Shown here piece after piece: positions 1 to 7,792 of a stretch of DNA of 44,171 nucleotides. The stretch is from Sphingobacteriaceae bacterium UBA6709. GTDB lineage: Bacteria; Bacteroidota; Bacteroidia; Sphingobacteriales; Sphingobacteriaceae. Made by a program: the position numbers and the translations under genes. Every line of letters starts with the position of its first letter. The first letter of the stretch is position 1. The DNA is taken from contig DKIV01000046.1 of NCBI GenBank assembly GCA_002454425.1, positions 86,665 through 130,835 on the forward strand. Direction: 5' to 3'. The notes under the pieces were generated by a model. The model did no database searches and was not told the DNA's origin. It worked only from the letters and a program-made list of their open reading frames with translations.

Positions 1-1
1 T

Positions 2-124
2 GATAAGATAAAATGGCAGCAGGACTATCGTAACTTGCAGATCCCGAAGGCCACGCGGGGTACTGTCCCGCGAACGGAAACACCACCCGAACCTTTCAAG
101 CTGGGGCGCCGGAAGATGGAATAG
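2..124 (+). CDS. C-terminal tail of an unidentified protein (5' end outside window)
   Basis: The frame is open from the first bases of the window to TAG at 122-124, giving about 40 residues rich in charged and proline residues and ending in LGRRKME. It looks like a hydrophilic C-terminal tail, but I recognise no domain. Short open frames occur by chance, so the call rests on composition and on its position at the window edge. Confidence 0.4.
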   Translation, partial: DKIKWQQDYRNLQIPKATRGTVPRTETPPEPFKLGRRKME

Positions 125-426
125 GGAGCATTCAACAGTAAGAGGATAATTTTTGTGGGCAGGCGAAGTCGGAGGTATTTCAATATTATCCGGAGGCCTT
201 TGTTCGAAGATTCCCATGCCCGGAGTTTTTAACTCTTTCCTGGTACGAATAAAACCCTCAATGGCGCGGAAATCCACAAAGGAAAAAGTGTGGAAACTTA
301 ATGAAGGATATTCGGCGGATTTAAAATGCACCGCGATGTCGGGACTAATCTTTAGACAATCGCGGCGCAAGATAATCGAGAGCTATGAACGAAGCTCTAG
401 TATAGTTGTGTGTGTTCGGGCGCGTG
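125..426. other. Intergenic stretch without a recognisable gene
   Basis: About 300 bases lie between the partial gene at the left edge and the end of the convergent MDR oxidoreductase gene. An open frame runs from a TTG at 153 into the oxidoreductase gene on the opposite strand. Its translation is low-complexity and Cys/Ser/Arg-rich without a domain, so I do not call it. I see no clear hairpin with a T-run here. Confidence 0.5.
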
Positions 427-1434
427 TTAGTATTCAACAACGACTTTACCGATGCTGCTTCCACTCTCCAATTGCTTGTGCGCCGTTTTGAAATTGTCGG
501 CGGTAAAGCCTTTTAATGTTTGCGTAAGGGTAGTAGAGATGACTCCCCCGTCAAACAATTCGGCCGCTGAATTAAGAATTTCATGTTGGGCTACCATATC
601 TTCCGTGTCGAACATGGAACGTGTAAACATGAGTTCCCAATGGAAGCTTACACTTTTGCCTTTTAGTTGACGAAGGTTTACCGGGTTTGTCGGATCACTG
701 ATGGAGCCGATAGCGCCCTGAGGTTTGATGAGCTCCACGAAAGCTTCCCAGTACTGGTTAACATCGACGAAGTCTAAAATATAATCTACCAATTGAAATC
801 CGGCTTTGCGTACTTCTTCTACGAGGTTTTTATGGTTCACGACATGATCAGCGCCCATTTTTTCACACCATTTAATGCTTTCTGATCTCGAAGCGGTGGC
901 AATAACCGTTAATCCCGCGTGTTTGGCCAATTGGATGGCTATGGAACCGACACCGCCCGCTCCTCCAATGATGAGGATGCTTTTTCCTTTGTCTTTTTCG
1001 CTAATACGAATTCTGTCAAAGAGGATCTCCCATGCGGTAAGAGTAGTTAAAGGCATGGCCGCGGCTTCCGCGTTGCTTAATTTTGAGGGTTTATGGCCAA
1101 CGATGCGTTCATCTATAAGCTGGTATTCGCTATTGCTTCCCGACTTGGTAATGTCGCCGGCATAGTATACCGGATCACCAATCTTAAATAGCGTCGCATC
1201 TTCTCCGAGACCCACGACAATACCCGCTGCATCCCAACCAATTACTTTGGGTGTTTCCAGCTCTTTACCTTTGGCTGAACTTTGTCGCACTTTATAATCT
1301 ACAGGATTAACGGAACTTGCTAATACCTGAACGAGGAGCTGTCGGCCGGTAGCCTGTGGCATTGGGGCTTCAAACTCAATAAATGATTCGGCCTCTTCAA
1401 CTGGCAACGATGTTTTAAATCCTATGGCTTTCAT
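427..1434 (-). CDS. MDR-family NAD(P)H-dependent oxidoreductase (quinone reductase / zinc-type alcohol dehydrogenase-like)
   Basis: This 335-residue protein is a cytoplasmic medium-chain dehydrogenase/reductase. The N-terminal GroES-like half contains SSVNPVDYKVR (about 41-50) and GWDAAGIVVGLG (about 67-77). The Rossmann half has the nucleotide loop GGAGGVGS at 157-164 followed by IQLAKHAG and ATASRSES. The catalytic-zinc ligand pattern of true alcohol dehydrogenases (GHE and the Cys cluster) is not visible, so a quinone or enone reductase activity is more likely than alcohol oxidation. The family is often annotated as zinc-binding alcohol dehydrogenase family protein. The gene lies 102 bp downstream of the ABM-domain gene on the same strand and probably shares its transcript. 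Substrate is unknown. Confidence 0.85.
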   Translation of the reverse strand: MKAIGFKTSLPVEEAESFIEFEAPMPQATGRQLLVQVLASSVNPVDYKVRQSSAKGKELETPKVIGWDAAGIVVGLGEDATLFKIGDPVYYAGDITKSGSNSEYQLIDERIVGHKPSKLSNAEAAAMPLTTLTAWEILFDRIRISEKDKGKSILIIGGAGGVGSIAIQLAKHAGLTVIATASRSESIKWCEKMGADHVVNHKNLVEEVRKAGFQLVDYILDFVDVNQYWEAFVELIKPQGAIGSISDPTNPVNLRQLKGKSVSFHWELMFTRSMFDTEDMVAQHEILNSAAELFDGGVISTTLTQTLKGFTADNFKTAHKQLESGSSIGKVVVEY

Positions 1435-1536
1435 GTTTTTTTTCGATTTTTCTATGTTAAACGTTTGTAGGGGTGTTATATGAAGGCTTATATAAAGTTA
1501 GCATACTTCATTATTATTACATATGGCGAGGTAGTC

Positions 1537-1836
1537 TTATGACGACAGTTGCTTAAGTGCTATCAGTCGCAGAGGCTCTTCAAGAAGTTCATCTTTGACA
1601 GCCGCGAATGCCTGGAAATGCGGACTTGCAATATGCAGATCGAAGGCCTGGCGGTCCAGGAATGCTTCCCGCATGTAAAATAGGTTTTCATCTTCCACAT
1701 CGCCGAAGAGCACGTAGTCCAGACATCCGGGTTCTGTTCTTGTAGGATTGATTAACTTCAGGAGTTCTTGTTCTAAAATTTGGCGCTTGCCATTCTTAGC
1801 CTTCAATACTGCTAAGGAAATAATAAGTTCTGACAT
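1537..1836 (-). CDS. Antibiotic biosynthesis monooxygenase (ABM) domain protein, putative quinol monooxygenase
   Basis: A 99-residue single-domain protein of the dimeric alpha/beta-barrel ABM (YgiN-like) family. Visible family features are the opening strand IISLAVLKAKNGKR, the EPGCLDYVLFGDVED segment (about 36-50), the FYMREAFLDRQAFDLH segment and the HFQAFAAVKDELL helix. Members act as cofactor-less quinol or anthrone monooxygenases, or bind small hydrophobic ligands. The gene directly precedes an MDR quinone-reductase-like gene on the same strand, so a joint role in quinone or electrophile detoxification is an inference. Its start overlaps the 3' end of a possible small exported ORF by 25 bp. 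Confidence 0.85.
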   Translation of the reverse strand: MSELIISLAVLKAKNGKRQILEQELLKLINPTRTEPGCLDYVLFGDVEDENLFYMREAFLDRQAFDLHIASPHFQAFAAVKDELLEEPLRLIALKQLSS

Positions 1837-1991
1837 AAGAATATGTTATTAGTCTTGTAATGAAATCGATAGACAGTATCTTTTTCTATATCGTTAGTCC
1901 TTGTATTTTTTTTTGATTGAGCCAGCACTCCGATTGGTAGTAATGCGGCGAGTACGAGATAAATTATATGATTGCTGGTTCGCTTTTTCAT
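1812..1991 (-). CDS. Possible small exported protein (59 aa)
   Basis: An ATG at 1991 opens a 59-residue frame that ends at TAG (1812-1814), inside the start of the ABM gene. Residues 1-24 look like a good signal peptide: MKKR, a hydrophobic core YLVLAALLPIGVLA, then cleavage before Q25. The mature part is a short charged peptide (QSKKNTRTNDIEKDTVYRF...). No domain is recognised and there is no ribosome binding site. A -7-like element, TATTTTTG (1996-2003 on this strand), ends 4 nt before the ATG. The signal peptide is the main support; the frame could be fortuitous leader sequence of the ABM transcript. Confidence 0.4.
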   Translation of the reverse strand: MKKRTSNHIIYLVLAALLPIGVLAQSKKNTRTNDIEKDTVYRFHYKTNNIFLCQNLLFP

Positions 1992-2302
1992 TTAGCAAAA
2001 ATATACCACTGTGTATGTTGATTTGTTGTATTTTTTGGATCTTTTTTGGTAAAAATGAGGATATCTCCTGATAGGGAGCAGAATTAGGTTTACAACGGAT
2101 TTTTTACAGGTGTAGCGTTACGCTTACTTACGACGTATGGATGAAATTAAATAAAAACTTTAATAGCAGGTTAGTGTTATGTCTGGGATATGCTATAGAA
2201 ATGAGTTTATTAAGCTAAACCGTTTTTTTAGTGTTTCAAGGAGGTGTAGTATAATTATAATTGATTTTGAGCGGTAAATGTGCTGCATATGTCGATGATT
2301 CT
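1992..2302. other. Intergenic region between divergent transcripts
   Basis: AT-rich sequence between the minus-strand ABM group and the plus-strand WecA-type gene. I see no gene in it. The only notable local structure is a short palindrome, AGCGTTACGCT, near 2117. The promoter of the downstream gene lies at 2303-2333. Confidence 0.5.
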
Positions 2303-2333
2303 TTTGGTTTTAACGCTTTTTTTGTTAGGTTTG
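2303..2333 (+). promoter_or_regulatory. Bacteroidetes-type promoter of the WecA-like gene
   Basis: TTTG (2303-2306), a 19-nt spacer and TAGGTTTG (2326-2333) match the TTTG/TANNTTTG consensus exactly. Transcription would start near 2340, leaving a leader of about 50 nt before the ATG at 2391. Confidence 0.7.
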
Positions 2334-2390
2334 CACCAGTTGAAAGGTATGACGTATGTTGCATGAGCGCCTCATGTAAATGAAACTTCG

Positions 2391-3593
2391 ATGAATTTGA
2401 TAATCTTTACTTTTATCTGCGCCCTGTTGACGGTCGCACTTACTATCCGGCCCCTTATCACCATCGCTTTAAGAAAGCGCTTGTTTGATGCTCCTACAGA
2501 ATCGCGAAAGATTCACACACGAATTATTCCCAATTTGGGAGGATTAGCTGTATTCACTGGTTTTTTACTTACCGTATGTTTATTTGTTGATAATACGGCT
2601 ATCCCTCGCTTGAACGCTATTGCCGCCGGAGGAATCATCATTTATATGATCGGTTTGAAGGACGATATTATAGGTGTTGATCCCTTAAAGAAGTTTATTG
2701 CCCAATTTACCGCGGCATTTATAGTTTCCATATTAGGTGATCTCAGGATCATGAGCCTGGATGGTTTTTTGAATATTTATCAGCTGAGCTATCCCCTTAG
2801 TGTTGGTTTGACCGTATTTATTTTTGTTGGTTTGATTAACGCTTTCAATCTGATTGACGGCATAGATGGTTTGGCAGGAAGTATGGGGGTATTGATGAGC
2901 GTGTCCTTCGGGGTCCTGTTCTATGCCGCAGGCGACTTGCAATGGGCATTAATAGCTACGGCTTTAGCGGGAGCCCTGATTGGCTTTCTGTTTCATAATA
3001 TATCTCCGGCGAAGATCTTCATGGGCGACTGCGGGTCGCTGGTGTTAGGGTTTTTTGCTGCCGTGTTTGCTGTTCATTTTATGAATCTCGGCGCGAAGAC
3101 GGACATCTCCCTGGGAGGTATTCACCTGCATTCCGTGCCTGCTATGACGCTGGCAATTGTAATACTTCCGGTATTTGATACGTTGCGGGTATTCGCTATC
3201 CGCATGGCTGCCGGGAACTCTCCTTTTAAGGCGGATAAAAACCATATGCACCATCGCTTATTGTCTTTAGGCCTCAATCATACCAAATCCACGCTTACTC
3301 TTTTCGCTATTGCCGCGGCCTTTGTTACTTCCGCGTTTCTTCTTCAGGATATTGGAAACGGGCAACTGGTAGCCACCATGACGCTTGGCATTATGGCTCT
3401 GAATGGTCTTTTATCGGTATATTTATTTAGAAGAAGGCAATTAGCCGAGGGTGCTATCGCTGAGGCGGCGGAGAATATTCGGCAAGCGGACGGTATTCAG
3501 CCCCTTCCTTTGAAATCCGGAGTTACGGAATCGGAGTTTGCGGAGAGTGTGTTGCGAAAGGTTTCGTCCACAATAGATATAAATAATAACTAA
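2391..3593 (+). CDS. wecA: WecA/TagO-type undecaprenyl-phosphate N-acetylhexosamine-1-phosphate transferase (glycosyltransferase family 4)
   Basis: An integral membrane enzyme that moves a HexNAc-1-phosphate from a UDP-sugar to undecaprenyl phosphate, the first membrane step of surface polysaccharide assembly. The 400-residue protein is strongly hydrophobic with about ten membrane segments. Family motifs are present in order: KDD at 90-92 (Asp-Asp of the active site), NAFNLIDGIDGLAG at 150-163, FMGDCGS at 210-216 and HMHH at 285-288. The last is the carbohydrate-recognition loop typical of WecA rather than MraY. The hydrophilic C-terminus (about 345-400) is an extension of unclear role. The gene has its own promoter and is followed by two hairpins before the RemB/Wzi-like gene. 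Sugar specificity cannot be read from sequence. Confidence 0.88.
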   Translation: MNLIIFTFICALLTVALTIRPLITIALRKRLFDAPTESRKIHTRIIPNLGGLAVFTGFLLTVCLFVDNTAIPRLNAIAAGGIIIYMIGLKDDIIGVDPLKKFIAQFTAAFIVSILGDLRIMSLDGFLNIYQLSYPLSVGLTVFIFVGLINAFNLIDGIDGLAGSMGVLMSVSFGVLFYAAGDLQWALIATALAGALIGFLFHNISPAKIFMGDCGSLVLGFFAAVFAVHFMNLGAKTDISLGGIHLHSVPAMTLAIVILPVFDTLRVFAIRMAAGNSPFKADKNHMHHRLLSLGLNHTKSTLTLFAIAAAFVTSAFLLQDIGNGQLVATMTLGIMALNGLLSVYLFRRRQLAEGAIAEAAENIRQADGIQPLPLKSGVTESEFAESVLRKVSSTIDINNN

Positions 3594-3603
3594 AATTACT
3601 AAG

Positions 3604-3628
3604 AAGCCGGTTATGCCGGCTTTTGTTA
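3604..3628 (+). terminator. Rho-independent terminator after the WecA-like gene
   Basis: A 7-bp stem AAGCCGG/CCGGCTT (3604-3610 with 3616-3622) with a TTATG loop is followed by TTGTT. It lies 10 bp after the stop codon. Confidence 0.75.
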
Positions 3629-3630
3629 TG

Positions 3631-3657
3631 AAACGCCGCAATGGCGTTTACGTTTTT
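3631..3657 (+). terminator. Second tandem hairpin, probable back-up terminator
   Basis: A second 7-bp stem AAACGCC/GGCGTTT (3631-3637 with 3643-3649) with a GCAAT loop is followed by ACGTTTTT. It begins 8 nt after the first hairpin. The in-frame ATG at 3641 of the next gene falls inside this hairpin, which argues for the downstream start at 3680. Confidence 0.6.
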
Positions 3658-3679
3658 AATGGAGCATTATCATTCATCA

Positions 3680-5290
3680 ATGAAATTATCAGTCCTTGGC
3701 ATTTCCCCTCGAAATGCCTTTTCAGGAGTAGTCTTCTTCGTCGTTTTTTTATTCAGCACTATTATTGGTTCAGATGTACTGGCGCAAGCGGTACCGATGC
3801 CAATTTCTAACAGAAATCCCGATAAGTGGCTTTATAAGGTCGGCAATAGAACTGTGCATCCCGCGATGCAACAGGTAGTTCTCGATTCCGCGCTACGCGA
3901 TTCTTTACTTCACAAGAATGTGCCTGTCGCTGAATGGCAAACACGCAATTGGTTTTTCAGAAAGGTGTTTACAGAGCATCTTATAGAAGTTAAGGGCGAT
4001 AATTTCGGGGTGAACTTCGACTTTCTGCCCGACATGTGGGTAGGAAAACAGGATGACCGCAATCTATGGAATAATACCCGCGAGATAGCTTTAGAAGGGT
4101 TTGTCGGCGACAAATTCAATTTTAGCGCCAGCGTCACTGAAAATCAGGGTGTGTTCCCTTTATATATGGACGAATACATTCGTACGCACAGGATTATTCC
4201 CGGACAGGGAAACGCTGCAAAGACCTACGGCCAGAATGGTTTCGACTTTAGCAATGCCAGTGCTAACCTCTCATATACGCCTTCCAAATACATCAATGTT
4301 CAGGTAGGTTTCGGCAAGAACTTTATAGGCAATGGCTACCGCTCGCTTCTGCTTTCTGATTTTCCCTTCAGCTATCCCTATCTTAAGCTTACGGGAACGC
4401 TGGGGCGTGTTCAATATACGGCTATGTGGGCACAGCTGATAGATCTTTATGATACGCCTTTTGACGATGAAACGCCATTTCCCAAGAAGTATGGTGTGTT
4501 TCATTATCTGGACTGGTCCGTTAACGATCGGCTGAATCTGGGACTTTTTGAGAACATCATGTGGGAACCGCGTGGAGGGGAATTTACCTATATGGTGCCC
4601 ATTCTTTTTCTGCATTCCGCTCAGTATAATAATGGCTCGCCTGATAAGCTTCTCGTGGGACTGAATGGTTCTTATAAGTTAAGCGACCAGTTTACGGCCT
4701 ACGGACAAATAGCGATTAATGAGTTTACGCTGAAGGAAGTCTTCGGTGGGGATGGTTATTGGGCCAACAAGTTCGGCGGGCAGTTCGGTATACGCTCTTT
4801 CGATCTCTTTAAAGTGCCGGGACTGAATGTTACAGCGGAGTATAATACGGTACGGCCTTATACTTATTCTGCCAGTCAGCGTGTCAAAAACTACGGCCAT
4901 TACAATGAGCCTCTGGCGCATCCTTTTGGCGCGAATTTCAGAGAAGGCCTTCTTATTGCCAATTACAATTATAATCGCTGGCAGTTTGGAGTACAGGGCA
5001 ACCTTGCTATGTACGGGCTTGATCAGAACGGACTGAATTACGGGAAAGATATTTATCTGGATTATACCAGCAGGATTGATGATTACGGAGTAAAGATAGG
5101 CCATGGCTTACGCACACAGTATTTTTATGGTACCGCGTCGGCAGCATTTCTCTTAAATCCTAAGAATAATCTGCGTATAGAGGCGGCTTATACCTTGCGA
5201 AATGAGAGAAATGATGTCTGGAATAAGAAAGATGGTTTTGTAACCATTGGTCTTCGGGCTTCGTTCCGAAATATCTATAGAGATTTTTAA
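3680..5290 (+). CDS. Capsule assembly Wzi-family / RemB-like outer-membrane beta-barrel protein
   Basis: Read from ATG 3680 this is a 536-residue protein starting MKLSVLGISPRN, with a signal peptide (hydrophobic run VVFFVVFLFSTIIG, cleavage after DVLAQ). An upstream in-frame ATG at 3641 would add 13 residues but lies in a hairpin. The mature protein is dominated by alternating aromatic and polar beta-strands. It contains VGFGKNFIGNGYRSLLLSDF and SYPYLKL, which I associate with the Wzi family and the gliding-motility protein RemB of Flavobacterium. It ends in an aromatic F (RNIYRDF), usual for barrel proteins. Wzi-type proteins anchor or assemble polysaccharide at the outer membrane, which fits the polyprenyl-phosphate transferase gene just upstream. 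A role in gliding is not shown by sequence. Confidence 0.78.
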   Translation: MKLSVLGISPRNAFSGVVFFVVFLFSTIIGSDVLAQAVPMPISNRNPDKWLYKVGNRTVHPAMQQVVLDSALRDSLLHKNVPVAEWQTRNWFFRKVFTEHLIEVKGDNFGVNFDFLPDMWVGKQDDRNLWNNTREIALEGFVGDKFNFSASVTENQGVFPLYMDEYIRTHRIIPGQGNAAKTYGQNGFDFSNASANLSYTPSKYINVQVGFGKNFIGNGYRSLLLSDFPFSYPYLKLTGTLGRVQYTAMWAQLIDLYDTPFDDETPFPKKYGVFHYLDWSVNDRLNLGLFENIMWEPRGGEFTYMVPILFLHSAQYNNGSPDKLLVGLNGSYKLSDQFTAYGQIAINEFTLKEVFGGDGYWANKFGGQFGIRSFDLFKVPGLNVTAEYNTVRPYTYSASQRVKNYGHYNEPLAHPFGANFREGLLIANYNYNRWQFGVQGNLAMYGLDQNGLNYGKDIYLDYTSRIDDYGVKIGHGLRTQYFYGTASAAFLLNPKNNLRIEAAYTLRNERNDVWNKKDGFVTIGLRASFRNIYRDF

Positions 5291-5332
5291 AGAATCAGGG
5301 CATAGCGCCTCCTATATCTATGTTTAAAGGTA

Positions 5333-5362
5333 TTTGAGGGTTTGTTAAAACTTATATCTTTG
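5333..5362 (+). promoter_or_regulatory. Bacteroidetes-type promoter upstream of the BadF-type kinase gene
   Basis: TTTG (5333-5336), an 18-nt spacer and TATCTTTG (5355-5362) match the consensus. Transcription would start around 5369, leaving an unusually long leader of about 245 nt before the chosen ATG at 5613. Confidence 0.6.
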
Positions 5363-5368
5363 TAATAC

Positions 5369-5612
5369 TTCGCATACTGCCCGCATGGGGGGATGCCGAG
5401 TGACTGTTTGTGATGATTCGGTTCGGCGTTCTTGTTTAGATGACGGGCTGAGGCACAGCGGTCGGATGCTCTCTATTGTTTCTTATAGCGTCGTCCCTGT
5501 TATTGAGAATATTAATTATTTAACTCTAGTTTAGCTTGATACGAATCGTTGGATGGCTGATGAAGATGCTTCATCCTGTCGGTTGACGCAGTATCAAACA
5601 TTGATAATAGCT
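5369..5612 (+). other. Long leader with nested hairpins, possible structured RNA
   Basis: GCCCGCAT (5379-5386) can pair with ATGACGGGC (5440-5448, one bulged A). Enclosed within it, GCCGA (5395-5399) pairs with TCGGC (5423-5427). There is no good ORF or T-run terminator. The region could be an mRNA leader with a folded domain or a separate small RNA. I do not recognise a known riboswitch or RNA family. Confidence 0.3.
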
Positions 5613-6467
5613 ATGATTCTTGTTGCTGATAGCGGTTCATCGAAGACCGACTGGATTATAAATAAGGGAGACGGTGAAAGGATAGAATTCAGCACCAAAG
5701 GAATTAATCCCTATTTTACGAATGATAAAGATCTGGTAAGGATTTTTTCGCAGGATGTAGAACTTAAAAAATACGCCGACCAGGCTACCGAGGTTTACTT
5801 TTTCGGCGAGGGGTGTTCCAACCCCGATAAACGCGAACAGGTATCCAATGGCTTGTCTCAGGTATTTAAACATGCCTTTATTAACGTAGAAAACGACGCT
5901 GTAGGATCCGCTTATGCTACCTGTGGCTCCGGCAAAGGTTTTACCTGTGTATTGGGTACAGCATCCAATATCGCTTTTTTTAATGGTGAGGGTGTTGAAT
6001 ACAGTAAGCATGGTCTGGGTTTCATCCTGGGTGATGAAGGTTCAGGAGCATGGTTTGGCAAGCGTCTTATCGTAGCATTTCTGCATAACAAGATGCCGAA
6101 ACATTTGAAAAAGGAATTTGCCAAAAAGTATAATATCGATAGAGAGGTGGTGATAAGATATGTGTATCAGCGACCTCTGGCAAACATCTGGTTGGCGAAC
6201 TTCGCTCCTTTTTTAAGCCTTCATCGTGGTGAACCTTATGTTGAAGCGCTCATAGAAGAGGGCATTGAACGTTTTATACAGACTCACGTTATCAGGTATG
6301 CCGACTACAGGAACTATGAATGTCATTTCGTAGGCTCTATCGCATGGTATTTTCGCGATGCTATAGAGACCATTTGTAAGCGACATCATATCAGGGTCGG
6401 CAAGATCCTGGCGCGACCCATTCATGAATTGTCGCGCTTTATTATGGAAAACAACGCTGTGCAGTAA
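5613..6467 (+). CDS. BadF/BadG/BcrA/BcrD-family ATPase, N-acetylglucosamine kinase-like
   Basis: An ASKHA-fold sugar-kinase-like cytoplasmic protein of 284 residues from ATG 5613 (MILVADSGSSKTDW). An ATG at 5553 would add 20 residues without family character. The phosphate-1 motif ADSGSSKTDW lies at the N-terminus, VENDAVGSAYATCG in the middle, and the second phosphate motif in VLGTASN. These are followed by GLGFILGDEGSGAWFGK and, near the C-terminus, the adenosine-site segment HFVGSIAWYFRD. The family includes eukaryotic-type GlcNAc kinases and bacterial homologues that phosphorylate amino sugars from peptidoglycan or chitin. The substrate is inferred from the family only. The gene ends 13 bp from the convergent TolC gene. 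Confidence 0.8.
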   Translation: MILVADSGSSKTDWIINKGDGERIEFSTKGINPYFTNDKDLVRIFSQDVELKKYADQATEVYFFGEGCSNPDKREQVSNGLSQVFKHAFINVENDAVGSAYATCGSGKGFTCVLGTASNIAFFNGEGVEYSKHGLGFILGDEGSGAWFGKRLIVAFLHNKMPKHLKKEFAKKYNIDREVVIRYVYQRPLANIWLANFAPFLSLHRGEPYVEALIEEGIERFIQTHVIRYADYRNYECHFVGSIAWYFRDAIETICKRHHIRVGKILARPIHELSRFIMENNAVQ

Positions 6468-6480
6468 TGCACTGAAACAT

Positions 6481-7785
6481 TTATTCAACTTCCACTTTTC
6501 CTGCCAGTTCACGAAGAGCAATTTCCGCAATTTTGGCCTGGTATTGAGCGTCGGTATAGCGTAGGCTGGCATTTATATAGTTCTGCTGGGCCTCGCGGAA
6601 TTCCACAGGAGTAACACTTCCCAGTTTAAACTTCGCCAGCGTAATATCCATGGTTTCCCTCGCTGCTTCGCGGTTGCTACGCTCCAGCTTTATTAAGTCG
6701 AGACTTGTTTTATATGTCTGGTATGCGGAGAGTAGCTGTGCGGAAATGTTTTGTTTCTGCTGCTCAATAAGCAGTTGTGCGTTTTTAATTTCTATTCCCG
6801 CGTTTTTCTCGCGTCTGCCCTGCAAGAATCCATTAAAAATATTCATGGAAGCCGTAACTCCATAGGTGAAGCCCTGACCTCTTGAGTCGCGTGCAAATCC
6901 CAATTCAGAATGCGATCTTGTAAAGGTGTATCCGGAGCTTAATCCCAGTACAGGCAGTCGCGCGGCTTTCGTTTCCTTTAGCTTCAGACGAGCGATACGC
7001 TCATTGATAAAAGCGGTTTGTAAATCCGGATTTTGAGCACTTGCCATCTCGTATAATTCCGAAAAGTTCAGTCCTTTATCTACCTTGATCCTGTCCTTGA
7101 CGCTGAAGTCTGTTTCCGGCGCTCTTGCCAGCAATACGTTAAACGAGATTTTCGCGGAGCGTAGCGCGTCACGTTGTCGCAGAAGATTTGTAGTATCAGT
7201 ATTTAGATCGACCTTGGCCGTTAACACTTCAAGCTTAGAGGCTTTTCCTATTTTGTAGCGATTTTCAGCAGTGCGGAACCGGAGCTGAGAAATCGTCATC
7301 GCTGTATCTGTGGCGGCCATTTCCTCCTGTAGCTTTACCAGATTGTAATACCCATTAATAACATCGGAAACGGTATTTAAGATGTTTGAGCGTACCGCGG
7401 TTTCGTCAAGTTTTTTAAGCTCTTCCAGCTGGTCCTTGATGGCAAACATCGCAAAGCCGTCGAAGAATGTCCAGTTAAGCGTTACGCCCGCGGAACTATT
7501 GCTGTTTCGCGCGTTATCGACTTCGCGAATGGAGCCATCAGATTGTGTTTGTTTGGTGTTTTGGAGCGATCCGTTGCTGGCGGCATTGGCATTTAGCGTA
7601 GGCAGCATGCCGGCGTTGGCGTAATTGTCATTATTAGCGCTTATGGCACTGGTGTTTTTTGCGATCCTAATGTTGTAGTTGTTCGTCAGAGCAATGTTTA
7701 CAGCCTCCTGAAGCGTAATCACAGGTTGCGCTGCAACGTCGAAAAATAACCCGCTAAATAGGATAAAGAAGATGATGCGTCTCAT
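6481..7785 (-). CDS. TolC-family outer-membrane efflux channel
   Basis: A 434-residue outer-membrane factor that forms the exit duct of a tripartite pump. It has an N-terminal signal peptide (MRRIIFFILFSGLFFDVAAQ) and then the family opening ITLQEAVNIALTNNYNIRIA. Two related halves of long amphipathic helices follow, with repeated leucine/alanine/glutamine patterns (for example YQTYKTSLDLIKLERSNREAA-type segments) and the second-repeat motif FKLGSVTPVEFREAQQNYINA. Length is normal. It is the last gene of the pump operon, 7 bp after the RND permease. No lipobox cysteine is present, so it is not one of the lipoprotein types. Confidence 0.92.
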   Translation of the reverse strand: MRRIIFFILFSGLFFDVAAQPVITLQEAVNIALTNNYNIRIAKNTSAISANNDNYANAGMLPTLNANAASNGSLQNTKQTQSDGSIREVDNARNSNSSAGVTLNWTFFDGFAMFAIKDQLEELKKLDETAVRSNILNTVSDVINGYYNLVKLQEEMAATDTAMTISQLRFRTAENRYKIGKASKLEVLTAKVDLNTDTTNLLRQRDALRSAKISFNVLLARAPETDFSVKDRIKVDKGLNFSELYEMASAQNPDLQTAFINERIARLKLKETKAARLPVLGLSSGYTFTRSHSELGFARDSRGQGFTYGVTASMNIFNGFLQGRREKNAGIEIKNAQLLIEQQKQNISAQLLSAYQTYKTSLDLIKLERSNREAARETMDITLAKFKLGSVTPVEFREAQQNYINASLRYTDAQYQAKIAEIALRELAGKVEVE

Positions 7786-7792
7786 AAATATA

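Noticed and set aside
153..491. 112-residue open frame on the plus strand
   Set aside because: It starts at a TTG, lacks a domain-like composition and runs into the MDR oxidoreductase gene antisense to it.
5553..5612. N-terminal extension of the sugar-kinase-like gene (ATG 5553)
   Set aside because: The added 20 residues are not family-like; the nucleotide-binding motif begins directly after ATG 5613.
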